DNA of 13,610 nt from JBFWNZ01 sp050250795 (GCA_050250795.1 JBFWNZ010000069.1:1-13610); one strand, 5' to 3'. Numbered from the stretch's first letter, positions 1 to 9,521 are shown. The notes: generated by a model from the letters alone, not told the origin. Made by a program: numbers and translations.

Positions 1-1303
1 CCAGCCGGTGCCGCGCCACTTCCTGGCCGGAGGCATCGTAGAGAATCGCCGCGAGCGGCAGGTTCGCCTGCGCCGCCGACATCGGCGTCGGCAGAGCGAC
101 GCTGCGGAAGCGGTCGAGCGGCAGGAGGGGAGCCGGCAGGATATAGGCCTTGCCGAGTAGGTTGCCGAGTTCGGCGATCTGCGGGTTCGGCTTCAGGTCC
201 TCACGCTCGACGTTCGGATGGGCGATGCGCTGCCGGCCGCTGTCCGCAAGGACCTCGTAGCGGGGCCGCACGAAATGCTTTCCGGCCTGGATCTCGATCT
301 GCTCCGGCCAGCGCAGGTCGGGCAGCAGCGACGCGACGTCCAGCGCATAGGTGCCGAAGCCCGGAACCGGGCGGTCCAGCCAGGCGATCCGGTCCTCGCC
401 CATGCGGTTGAGGCCGATGCCGCCGGACGGGATCGGGCAGGGATGGCTGTTCTGGACCCAGAGGATGACCCGCTCGCCGTCGTCGGGGGCCGGCAGCCCG
501 CCATAGCGGTCCGAGGGCCAGGCGTTGGCGTCATGCGTGCAGGACAGCACGGCGGGGTCGTCGCCATAGGTGTCCAGGGCATATTTGACGATCTCGTGGC
601 CCGCCGCGCCGACGACATGGACGAAGAGCTGGCCGGTGAAATCGCCCAGGCCGAACCGGCTGCGCACGGCGCGGCTATCGACGACCACCGTGCCGGCGGG
701 CATCGGGTCCTGCCATGTCGCAAGCACGCGCCCGTCGGCGTCGAACAGGCGGCACCAGATGGACAGCTGCGTCGCGCCGTAGCCGCTCCAGTAGTTCGAC
801 GACACGAGGCGGGTGTGATGGCCGTCGCGGTCCCGGAAGAAGGCGAAGTTGGTCGCGAAGTTCAACGGGTCGAGATAGCGCCGGGCATTCGTCAGCATGC
901 CGCTGTCGAGACGGATTTCATCCAGGCTCGCCACACCCATCCGCGCGGGCACCAGATGGCGGATATGGTTGACCGGACGTTCGGAATCGAAGGCGATGAT
1001 CAGCAGGTTGCGCGCGGTGCTGCCCGGCAGGTCGGTGACCGGCTGGGCCCGGTGCCCCAGAACCGTATTGCCGATGCGCGCGATGTCCTGGACATAGACG
1101 GCCGCGACCGTCAGCGGGGACAGGTCGTGGAGTTCCGCGAATTCCTGGGCGAAGCCGGCCGGATCGTAGATGGCGACCGGTCCCTCCGCGGCGAGGCGCG
1201 CGATCAGGTCGTGCATCTTGGGCGCAGCCAGCGGGTGGCCGATGGCCTTGAAGAAGGCCGTGCCGCCCGAGGTATTGCTGAAGGTATGGATATTCAGCGC
1301 CAT
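1..1303 (-). CDS. Conserved-looking protein of unknown function, C-terminus off the left edge
   Basis: I do not recognise the family. The reverse strand reads openly from an ATG at 1303 to the window edge, giving 434 codons with no stop, so the C-terminus is missing. Residues 1-110 look like an alpha/beta domain (GPVAIYDPAG at 41-50, NLLIIAFD at 99-106). Residues 135-175 hold a motif-rich stretch (LTNARRYLDPLNFATNFAFF, then SNYWSGYGA). From about 165 onward the chain looks beta-rich, with short segments of the type 'PAGT-x-VVDSRA' (202-212) and 'PGFGTYALDVAS' (314-325), which suggest repeated beta-sandwich units. I see no signal peptide, membrane helix or catalytic motif. The start lies 28 bp after the stop of the dioxygenase gene, so the two are probably co-transcribed. 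The Shine-Dalgarno match is weak. That this is a real gene is likely from codon pattern and from protein-like composition; its function is open. Confidence 0.8.
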   Translation of the reverse strand, partial: MALNIHTFSNTSGGTAFFKAIGHPLAAPKMHDLIARLAAEGPVAIYDPAGFAQEFAELHDLSPLTVAAVYVQDIARIGNTVLGHRAQPVTDLPGSTARNLLIIAFDSERPVNHIRHLVPARMGVASLDEIRLDSGMLTNARRYLDPLNFATNFAFFRDRDGHHTRLVSSNYWSGYGATQLSIWCRLFDADGRVLATWQDPMPAGTVVVDSRAVRSRFGLGDFTGQLFVHVVGAAGHEIVKYALDTYGDDPAVLSCTHDANAWPSDRYGGLPAPDDGERVILWVQNSHPCPIPSGGIGLNRMGEDRIAWLDRPVPGFGTYALDVASLLPDLRWPEQIEIQAGKHFVRPRYEVLADSGRQRIAHPNVEREDLKPNPQIAELGNLLGKAYILPAPLLPLDRFRSVALPTPMSAAQANLPLAAILYDASGQEVARHRL

Positions 1304-1331
1304 GAATCGGAAATCCCGGCGTAGTGAATGA

Positions 1332-1949
1332 TCAGGAGGCCAAGGCGAAGCGCTTGAAGAACGCGGACACCTTGTGCCGCCGCCTTTCGCGTTCCAGATA
1401 GCTGCGGTCGCGCACCCAGTTCAGCTGGATCATGCGCCGCTCGCCTTCGACGGATTTATGCCCGTGCCAGGCGTTTTCGGTGCATCGGAAGACCAGCAGG
1501 GTGCCGGCCTCCGGCAGAACTTCGACGACATAGTCCTCGATGTCGTGGGCGTTCCGAAGCAGCCGCAGGCGCCCGCCATCCTGTTCCCAATCGGCGTTCA
1601 TGTAGACGAGCGCGGTAATCAGCTTGCCGCCGGAGTCGGTGTGAATCTGCCCGTCCCGGGCGCGGCATTGCCCGCGCACCGTCACCATGGTCGGCCGGTC
1701 TGTGAGATCGATCGCGAATTTCTCGGCGATGGCCGCCGTCATCTCGGGGCCTTGAATCTGCTCCAGCAAGGCCGCGAATGCAGCGCCGAACTGGAGCGTT
1801 TCCGACGGAAAGCTTCCGGGCCGGGACATCTGCGGAAAGTCCCGATGGATTGCGGACAGGGCCGCGCCGGGCAGGAAATTGGGAACGATGCAATGATCGA
1901 ACGGATCGTTTGCCAACGGCGCGCGGCGGAGAGCCTCGATATCCAGCAT
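1332..1949 (-). CDS. 2-oxoglutarate/Fe(II)-dependent dioxygenase (prolyl-hydroxylase-like fold)
   Basis: A 205-residue protein, nearly all of it one double-stranded beta-helix oxygenase domain. Such enzymes use Fe(II), O2 and 2-oxoglutarate to hydroxylate a small molecule or a protein side chain. The metal triad is visible: His103 and Asp105 in QIHTDS, then His162 or His164 in AWHGHKS, with Arg171/Arg172 placed to bind the 2-oxoglutarate carboxylate. GTLLVFRCTENAWHGH is the typical strand before the distal histidine. The C-terminus is a basic tail (RERRRHKVSAFFKRF). There is no signal peptide, so it should be cytoplasmic. I start at ATG 1949; a TTG directly before it (1952) is an alternative adding one residue. 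The substrate is unknown. Neighbours (ELM1-like protein upstream, unknown protein 28 bp downstream) hint at a surface-polysaccharide or protein-modification role, but that is inference only. Confidence 0.88.
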   Translation of the reverse strand: MLDIEALRRAPLANDPFDHCIVPNFLPGAALSAIHRDFPQMSRPGSFPSETLQFGAAFAALLEQIQGPEMTAAIAEKFAIDLTDRPTMVTVRGQCRARDGQIHTDSGGKLITALVYMNADWEQDGGRLRLLRNAHDIEDYVVEVLPEAGTLLVFRCTENAWHGHKSVEGERRMIQLNWVRDRSYLERERRRHKVSAFFKRFALAS

Positions 1950-1993
1950 CAACGATGAATACCCCGTATCCGAAATCGCGTCGCCACATATAA

Positions 1994-2011
1994 AAAGCGG
2001 CGTCCGGCTTT
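1994..2011 (-). terminator. Weak stem-loop with T-run after the ELM1-like gene
   Basis: On the minus strand an AAAG-(C)-CGG arm pairs with CCG-CTTT around an ACG loop with one bulged C, and is followed by further Ts (TTTTTATAT). It lies about 40 bp past the ELM1-like stop, so it could be a weak intrinsic terminator. The same DNA also offers a weak promoter for the dioxygenase gene (TTGTAA at 2015-2010, 17 bp, TATATG at 1992-1987). I cannot tell which use is real. The rest of the 102-bp gap between the genes shows nothing else. Confidence 0.3.
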
Positions 2012-2051
2012 ACAAACGCGAAGCGTCTTGTGCGCCAACTTGCCGCGCGGT

Positions 2052-3059
2052 TCAGCCGGGCCTCTGCGACAGCCGCCGGCGGACTTCCGCAGCCACCGTC
2101 TCCGTCTCGCGCAGCGGCGGATAGCTCCACTGTTCCAGCCGCCCTGCGAAGGGACGGGTCACGCCGATCCGCTCCATATCCGCATGGAAATGCGCGAATT
2201 TCGCGTTGCCGCCTTCGAGATGGACGACATGGACCGGCTTTCCGGTCGCGCCGGCCTCCGACACCATGTTGACGGAGTCGCCGGTCACGACGATGGCGTC
2301 GGCAAGCGCGAGATATCCCAGATAGGGATTATCACCCTGGCCGTCCCAGACCGCCGCGGGAAGTCCGGCGAGGGTCCTGCGCAGCAAGGCTTCGTTCTCC
2401 GGTCCGGTACGCCGCGAGGGCGTGACGGCGAGCCCCGCGCCATGCGTCCGGACGATTCCCGCGAGCTGCGATGCGAGCGTCTCCATCGTCGCGCGCGTCA
2501 GGCGGAACGTCTTGTTCGCGCCGCCGATGAGGACGGCGACGAGCGGCCGCGGCAGATGGGCCAGCATCGGGCGGAATCGCTCGGCGGCATCCGCCAGCTT
2601 CGCGGCCGTGACCCGATGGACCGCCCCCTGCGTCACCATGACGTTGCTGCCGGTCAGGCCGTCATGCGCGGGGGCCGCGATCAGATCGAACCAGCGGGTG
2701 GGCAGCCGCGGATGCTGAACATGGACCAGGAAGGTACGGCCCCGATTGCGGCGTTTGATGCCGAGGGCCGGGCCGATGGCATTGCGGCCGCAACTGACGA
2801 CGATGTCGGGCCAGGGCGGCCCGATAGGGTCGCTTCCCGGTCCGGCGCCGATGGTGCCGCCGCCCAGCCAGAGCTGGGGCCAGAACTGCGGGGGAAGCCA
2901 TCGCCACGGCCGTGCGAGTTCGACCGTCCGGCTGTCCACCGGCACCTCGCCGGCGGCGATCGCTTCGGCAAGGCCGAGGGCCTGCGCCACCATGCCCGCG
3001 CGACCGTCGGTCACCGCCCAGATGCGGGCGCGGCCCAGTCCCGAACGCGCGGTCAACAT
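2052..3059 (-). CDS. Mitochondrial fission ELM1 family protein (DUF1022), GT-B-like
   Basis: A 335-residue bacterial member of the ELM1/DUF1022 family. The plant namesake acts in mitochondrial fission. Bacterial members have a glycosyltransferase-B-like layout and are often found near lipid A or cell-envelope genes; their reaction is not settled. Visible family features: WAVTDGRAG at 14-22, DIVVSCGRNAIGPALGIKR at 85-103, HVQHPR at 113-118, DLIAAPAHDG at 125-134, the nucleotide-sugar-site-like VLIGGANKTFRLT at 176-188, and TGDSVNMVSEAGATGKPV at 259-276, which resembles the donor-binding part of GT-B enzymes. No signal peptide or membrane helix. I chose ATG 3059, preceded by an AGGG about 5 bases upstream. 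An in-frame TTG at 3089 would add 10 residues but overlaps the lrp -35 box. The gene diverges from the Lrp-type regulator, which may control it. Confidence 0.87.
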   Translation of the reverse strand: MLTARSGLGRARIWAVTDGRAGMVAQALGLAEAIAAGEVPVDSRTVELARPWRWLPPQFWPQLWLGGGTIGAGPGSDPIGPPWPDIVVSCGRNAIGPALGIKRRNRGRTFLVHVQHPRLPTRWFDLIAAPAHDGLTGSNVMVTQGAVHRVTAAKLADAAERFRPMLAHLPRPLVAVLIGGANKTFRLTRATMETLASQLAGIVRTHGAGLAVTPSRRTGPENEALLRRTLAGLPAAVWDGQGDNPYLGYLALADAIVVTGDSVNMVSEAGATGKPVHVVHLEGGNAKFAHFHADMERIGVTRPFAGRLEQWSYPPLRETETVAAEVRRRLSQRPG

Positions 3060-3083
3060 GCCTGCCCTGCTGCTCTGGCTATC

Positions 3084-3111
3084 TTGCAAAGGCCTACTCT
3101 CATTGTAATAT
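3084..3111 (+). promoter_or_regulatory. Sigma70-type promoter of the Lrp/AsnC regulator
   Basis: TTGCAA (3084-3089), 16-bp spacer, TAATAT (3106-3111): a strong match to the -35/-10 consensus in an otherwise GC-rich sequence. Transcription would start near 3118, leaving a leader of about 30 bases with an AAGGG ribosome site at 3132-3136. On the opposite strand TTACAA (3108-3103) could serve as -35 for the divergent ELM1-like gene, but its -10 is poor. Confidence 0.6.
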
Positions 3112-3117
3112 TCTTAC
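3105..3117. promoter_or_regulatory. Inverted repeat GTAA-N5-TTAC, candidate operator
   Basis: A perfect 4+4 dyad, GTAATATTCTTAC, overlaps the -10 box and start region of the lrp-like gene. Lrp/AsnC regulators commonly bind short AT-rich dyads of about 13-15 bp at their own promoters, so repression of its own gene, and possibly of the divergent ELM1-like gene, is plausible. The repeat is short and could be chance. Confidence 0.35.
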
Positions 3118-3146
3118 CCATTCTGTCTCGCAAGGGCATCCCACGC

Positions 3147-3644
3147 ATGCGCCGCATCAAACTCGACAAGATCGACCGCCGTATCCTGCGCGATCTGCAG
3201 GATGACGGGCGGATGACCAATGTCGATCTGGCGCGCCGCGCCGGGATTTCGGCGCCGCCCTGCCTGCGCCGCGTGCGGGCGCTGGAAGAGGCAGGCTACA
3301 TCCGTGGCTATCACGCCGATGTCAATGCGGAAGCGATGGGCTATGGCGTCACGGTCTTCGCGCATGTCGGCCTGAACAGCCAGGCGGAAGTCGATCTGGT
3401 GGCGTTCGAGAATCTGGTCCGCAGCTGGCCGATGGTGCGCGAGTGCCACATGCTGGCGGGAGAGACGGATTTCCTGCTCAAGGTCGTCGCACATGACTGG
3501 GACGACTACAACAGCTTCCTGACGACGCGTCTGACCGCGGCGCCCAATGTGAGCCATGTCAAATCGGCTCTGGCGATCCGGGCGTCGAAGCAGGAAGCGG
3601 GCGTTCCGATCGACGCCGAGGAACTGGACGCCGCGGCGGAATGA
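3147..3644 (+). CDS. Lrp/AsnC family transcriptional regulator
   Basis: A 165-residue feast/famine regulator of the usual length. The N-terminal winged helix-turn-helix spans about 6-56: LDKIDRRILRDLQDDGR, then the recognition region VDLARRAGISAPPCLRRVRALEEAGYI. A ligand-binding RAM domain follows at about 67-143, with ECHMLAGETDFLLKV (99-113), where the GETD/GD-type turn binds an amino acid in characterised members. It probably forms octamers or other dimer-based assemblies and responds to an amino acid that cannot be named from sequence. The start at ATG 3147 follows an AAGGG by 10 bases; the open frame extends far upstream but only as a shadow of the opposite gene. Its stop lies 6 bp from the greA stop, tail to tail. 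Confidence 0.93.
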   Translation: MRRIKLDKIDRRILRDLQDDGRMTNVDLARRAGISAPPCLRRVRALEEAGYIRGYHADVNAEAMGYGVTVFAHVGLNSQAEVDLVAFENLVRSWPMVRECHMLAGETDFLLKVVAHDWDDYNSFLTTRLTAAPNVSHVKSALAIRASKQEAGVPIDAEELDAAAE

Positions 3645-3650
3645 CGCCGG

Positions 3651-4124
3651 TCAGACGTATTTGACGTCGATGATCTCGTAGGCCTTCTGCCCGCGCGGCG
3701 TCGTCACCTCGACGGACTCGCCGATGGCCTTGCCGATCAGCGCGCGCGCGACGGGCGAGGTGACCGACAGCCGGCCCGCCGCAATGTCCGCCTCGTACTC
3801 GCCGACGATCTGATAGGTCGTCTCGTCGTCGGTGTCCTCGTCGGCGACCGTCACGGTGGCGCCGAATGTCACCTTCTTGCCGGACAGCTTGGAGACGTCG
3901 ATGACCTCGACCCGCGCCAGCATGTCCTCAAGTTCGAGGATGCGCCCTTCGATGAAGCTCTGACGCTCGCGGGCGGCGTGGTACTCCGCATTTTCCGAGA
4001 GATCGCCATGCTCGCGCGCGGCGGCGATGGCCTTGATGATGTTCGGCCGCTCGACGCTTTTCAGCGTCTTCAACTCTTCAACCAGGCGGGCATGGCCCGC
4101 TTCGGTCATTGGAACCTTCTGCAT
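3651..4124 (-). CDS. greA: Transcription elongation factor GreA
   Basis: 157 residues, normal GreA length. GreA enters the secondary channel of RNA polymerase and stimulates cleavage of backtracked RNA, rescuing stalled complexes. The N-terminal coiled-coil hairpin covers about 1-75 and carries at its tip the conserved HGDLSENAEYHAARERQ, with Asp41 and Glu44 as the acidic pair that positions the catalytic metal. The C-terminal FKBP-like domain (about 80-157) ends in the typical TSPVARALIGKAIGESVEV and YEIIDVKYV. The frame is open upstream to 4205, but family alignment (MQKVPMTEAGHARL) and a GGGGAT just before it support ATG 4124. It follows carB on the same strand after 118 bp, an arrangement I associate with alphaproteobacteria. 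Confidence 0.96.
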   Translation of the reverse strand: MQKVPMTEAGHARLVEELKTLKSVERPNIIKAIAAAREHGDLSENAEYHAARERQSFIEGRILELEDMLARVEVIDVSKLSGKKVTFGATVTVADEDTDDETTYQIVGEYEADIAAGRLSVTSPVARALIGKAIGESVEVTTPRGQKAYEIIDVKYV

Positions 4125-4144
4125 ATCCCCGATCCCCAGCCGCC

Positions 4145-4166
4145 AAAACACCGCCACGGGAGGCGG
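4145..4166 (-). terminator. Stem-loop plus short T-tract in the carB-greA gap
   Basis: On the minus strand CCGCC (4166-4162) can pair with GGCGG (4155-4151), followed by TGTTTT; a second GGCGG (4144-4140) could pair with the same CCGCC instead. This may be a partial terminator or attenuator, or a structure that affects greA translation, since it ends 15 bases from the start codon. The T-tract is short, so read-through from carB is likely. Confidence 0.3.
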
Positions 4167-4202
4167 CAGCATCTGCGGGTCCGCAAATGCAAACCACCCC
4201 CG

Positions 4203-4227
4203 CACCGTCGTTTCGTTCCGAACGGTG
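4203..4227 (-). other. Imperfect hairpin downstream of carB
   Basis: CACCGT and ACGGTG arms (6 bp) flank a 13-base loop, starting 15 bp after the carB stop codon. There is no T-run, so it is not a standard terminator. It could stabilise the carAB message 3' end or mark a processing site; equally it may be chance in GC-rich DNA. Confidence 0.25.
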
Positions 4228-4242
4228 TTGGAGGGTCGTCCG

Positions 4243-7494
<3,252 letters not shown>

Positions 7495-7616
7495 GGGGGG
7501 CAACCGTCTTGCAGCCGCGGCATGCGGCGGGGAAACGACCTGTGAGGCGGGTCTCGGGCATACGGATCGTCACGCGGGCTTCACGCATCATATGCCGAAG
7601 CCGCGCGCGGGGCGCG

Positions 7617-8786
7617 TCAGCCCTTCTTGTCCATCAGCCGCACGAACCGCTCGAACAGATACTGGCTGTCCTGCGGCCCGGGCGACGCCTCGGGGTGATA
7701 CTGGACGCTGAAGATCGGGCGTCCGCGCACGGCCAGGCCCTCGACCGAGTCGTCGAACAGCGAGCGATGGGTGATCTCCACATCCTCGGGCAGCGACTCC
7801 GGCACGACGATGAAGCCGTGATTTTGGCTGGTGATCTCGACCTTGCCGGTGGTCAGGTCCTTGACCGGATGATTGGCGCCGCGATGGCCGTGATGCATCT
7901 TCTCGGTCCGGCCGCCCAGCGCCAGGCCCAGCATCTGATGGCCCAGGCAGATGCCGAACAGCGGCTTGCCGCTGTCGATCACGCCGCGGATCATCGGCAC
8001 GGCGTAGTCGCCGGTGGCCGCGGGATCGCCCGGCCCGTTCGACAGGAACACCCCGTCCGGATCGTGGCGCAGCACCTCGTCGGCCGTGGCCGTGGCCGGC
8101 ACCACCGTCACCCGGCAGCCGAGCGAGGCGAGCGAGCGCAGGATGTTGCGCTTGGCGCCGAAATCCACCGCCACGACATGCCGCTGCGGATTGTCCATCC
8201 GGCCGTAACCCTGGCCCCAGGCCCATTGCGTCTCGTGCCAGTCATAGGTCTGGGTGCAGCTGACCTCTTTCGCGAGGTCCATGCCGACCAGACCGGGCCA
8301 CGCCGCCGCCGCTTGGCGCATCGCCGCAAGATCGAAGACGCCGTCGGGCGCATGGATCAGGACGCCGTGCGGTGCGCCGAGATCGCGGATGCGGTGCGTC
8401 AGGCGGCGCGTGTCGACCCCGGCGATGCCGGGCAGGTCGTGCCGCTTCAGCCACTCGTCGAAGGTCTGCAGGGCGCGCCAGTTGGACGGCTCGGTGATAT
8501 CGGCCCGCAGCACGCAGCCGCGCGCCGCCGGCGTCACCGTCTCGATATCCTCGGGGTTCGCGCCGACATTGCCGATATGCGGGAAGGTGAAGGTCACGAT
8601 CTGGCCCGCATAGGACGGGTCGCTCATGATCTCCTGATAGCCGGTCAGCGAGGTGTTGAAGCACACTTCGCCCAGTGCCCGGCCGTCCGCGCCCACGCCC
8701 TTTCCCCAAAACAGCGTGCCGTCGGCGAGCATGAGGGCGGCCGTTGCCCCGCGGGGCTGGGTCGTAGGCGTAACCGGATCAGCCAT
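7617..8786 (-). CDS. carA: Carbamoyl-phosphate synthase small (glutaminase) subunit
   Basis: About 389 residues. CarA hydrolyses glutamine and channels ammonia to CarB. The N-terminal CarA-specific domain covers about 12-150 (ALMLADGTLFWGKG, FNTSLTGYQEIMSDPSYAGQ). The class I glutamine amidotransferase domain follows, from VVAVDFGAKRNILRSL: SNGPGDPAATGDY forms the oxyanion region, Cys280 in FGICLGHQMLGLA is the nucleophile, and His364 and Glu366 in QYHPEASPGP complete the triad. The start is uncertain: ATG 8786 (MADPVTP) fits usual family length, while ATG 8807 (MKVTTAR) adds seven residues; neither has a good ribosome site. It is the first gene of carA-carB-greA and has a clear promoter at 8876-8904. 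Confidence 0.96.
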   Translation of the reverse strand: MADPVTPTTQPRGATAALMLADGTLFWGKGVGADGRALGEVCFNTSLTGYQEIMSDPSYAGQIVTFTFPHIGNVGANPEDIETVTPAARGCVLRADITEPSNWRALQTFDEWLKRHDLPGIAGVDTRRLTHRIRDLGAPHGVLIHAPDGVFDLAAMRQAAAAWPGLVGMDLAKEVSCTQTYDWHETQWAWGQGYGRMDNPQRHVVAVDFGAKRNILRSLASLGCRVTVVPATATADEVLRHDPDGVFLSNGPGDPAATGDYAVPMIRGVIDSGKPLFGICLGHQMLGLALGGRTEKMHHGHRGANHPVKDLTTGKVEITSQNHGFIVVPESLPEDVEITHRSLFDDSVEGLAVRGRPIFSVQYHPEASPGPQDSQYLFERFVRLMDKKG

Positions 8787-8824
8787 TCGAGCGGTCGTCA
8801 CTTTCATGATGCGCAAACGCGCGC

Positions 8825-8839
8825 GACGGCAGCGCCGTC
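8825..8839 (-). other. Perfect hairpin in the carA leader
   Basis: GACGGC and GCCGTC arms surround a 3-base loop, about 40 bases before the carA start and inside its predicted 5' leader of about 83 bases. There is no T-run after it, so no terminator. It may be structural only; no known riboswitch or leader peptide could be recognised here. Confidence 0.3.
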
Positions 8840-8875
8840 CCACGGACTTGCGCCGGCACCCTCGCGGCTGGCGCG

Positions 8876-8904
8876 AAGCTAAGCAAAAGGCATGCTGCCG
8901 TCAA
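8876..8904 (-). promoter_or_regulatory. Sigma70-type promoter of carA
   Basis: Minus strand: TTGACG (8904-8899), exactly 17 bp, TAGCTT (8881-8876). This is the best promoter-like match facing carA, with transcription expected near 8869. It lies next to the AT-rich block 8911-8950, which could act as an UP element or regulator site. Confidence 0.6.
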
Positions 8905-8920
8905 GTCCCGAAGCAATATT

Positions 8921-8932
8921 TTTATGCATAAA
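8921..8932. promoter_or_regulatory. AT-rich palindrome TTTATGCATAAA between carA and yqeY
   Basis: A perfect 12-bp palindrome that extends to 18 bp with one mismatched pair. It lies 17 bp upstream of the carA -35 and about 30 bp upstream of the yqeY -35, in a roughly 40-bp block (8911-8950) that is strikingly AT-rich for this genome. The position suits a shared operator or activator site for the divergent genes. The bound protein is unknown. Confidence 0.4.
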
Positions 8933-8961
8933 TATCAATACTTTAGAAGATTCCGCACGGT

Positions 8962-8990
8962 TTGCCTTCCGGCGCGCCTTCCTGTAGCGT
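8962..8990 (+). promoter_or_regulatory. Candidate promoter of yqeY-dnaG-rpoD
   Basis: TTGCCT (8962-8967), 17 bp, TAGCGT (8985-8990), giving a start near 8997 and a leader of about 26 bases with a GGGG ribosome site before ATG 9023. Both boxes are only moderate matches, but spacing and position fit. A nearby TTGACA (8990-8995) has no -10 at the right distance. Confidence 0.4.
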
Positions 8991-9022
8991 TGACATTTCG
9001 TGACAACGGGACGGGGAAAAAC

Positions 9023-9478
9023 ATGCTTCGGGATCGCTTCACGAACGATCTCAAGGCGGCCATCCTGGGAAAGGACGCCTGCGCGACATCGACGCTGCGG
9101 CTGATTCTGGCGGCCTTGAAGGATCGCGATATCGCCGCCCGCGGCAAGGGACAGCCGGAAGGGATCGGCGAGGACGAGATCGTTGCGATGCTGCAGACCA
9201 TGATCAAGCAGCGTCGCGAGAGCATCGACCTTTACGAGCGCGGCGGCCGCCTCGAACTGGCGCAGCAGGAGGCCGACGAGATCGCGCTGATCGAGCGGTT
9301 CCTCCCGGCGCAGCTCTCCGCGGAGGAAATCGGCGCGGCCGTGCGCAAGGTCGTGGCCGAGCTGGGCGCCACAAGTCTCAAGGACATGGGCAAGATCATG
9401 GCCGAACTGCGCAGCCGCTATGCCGGACGCATGGACTTCAGCAAGGCCAGCGCCTTGGTCAAGCAGCAACTGTCCTAG
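9023..9478 (+). CDS. yqeY: GatB/YqeY domain-containing protein
   Basis: 151 residues, the standard length of stand-alone YqeY proteins. The family is related to the C-terminal tRNA-binding tail of GatB, the amidotransferase that makes Gln-tRNA and Asn-tRNA, but the role of free YqeY is not firmly known. Typical features: an N-terminal helical half (STLRLILAALKDRDIAARGKG at 23-43, DEIVAMLQTMIKQRRESIDLYERGGR at 51-76), ADEIALIERFLPAQLS at 84-99, and a C-terminal part with the hallmark SLKDMGKIMAELRSRYAGRMDFSKAS at 118-143. ATG 9023 follows GGGGAAAAAC; an in-frame ATG at 8924 lies in the AT-rich regulatory block and is rejected. It heads the dnaG-rpoD operon, suggesting a link to translation or replication start-up, by context only. 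Confidence 0.93.
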   Translation: MLRDRFTNDLKAAILGKDACATSTLRLILAALKDRDIAARGKGQPEGIGEDEIVAMLQTMIKQRRESIDLYERGGRLELAQQEADEIALIERFLPAQLSAEEIGAAVRKVVAELGATSLKDMGKIMAELRSRYAGRMDFSKASALVKQQLS

Positions 9479-9492
9479 GCGCGGACCCGCGC

Positions 9493-9521
9493 TTTCGCCC
9501 ATGGGCGGCGGCGCGTATACT
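9493..9521 (+). promoter_or_regulatory. Possible internal promoter before dnaG
   Basis: TATACT (9516-9521) differs from the -10 consensus at one base and lies 43 bp before the dnaG ATG. The matching -35 is poor (TTTCGC at 9493-9498). A perfect 12-bp palindrome, CGCCCATGGGCG, sits at 9496-9507 inside the spacer and could bind a regulator or form a hairpin in read-through mRNA. Confidence 0.3.

Noticed and set aside
218..1324. Long plus-strand open frame of 368 codons
   Set aside because: Its translation is Arg/Ala/Gly/His-rich without domain features and lies opposite a well-formed minus-strand protein; it is a GC-driven shadow.
2028..3146. Upstream extension of the lrp-like frame, giving 538 codons
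   Set aside because: The part before ATG 3147 is antisense to the ELM1-like gene and crosses the lrp promoter; the family starts at MRRIKLDKIDRRIL.
7495..7616. Small gene or regulatory RNA in the carA-carB gap
   Set aside because: Only GC-rich sequence with short self-complementary runs; no ribosome site with a coding-like frame and no T-run.
8990..9018. TTGACA at 8990 as -35 box of yqeY
   Set aside because: No acceptable -10 16-18 bp downstream; that position is the G-rich ribosome site.
8924..9022. Longer yqeY start at ATG 8924
   Set aside because: The start lies in the AT-rich palindrome, would include the promoter, and adds residues absent from the family.
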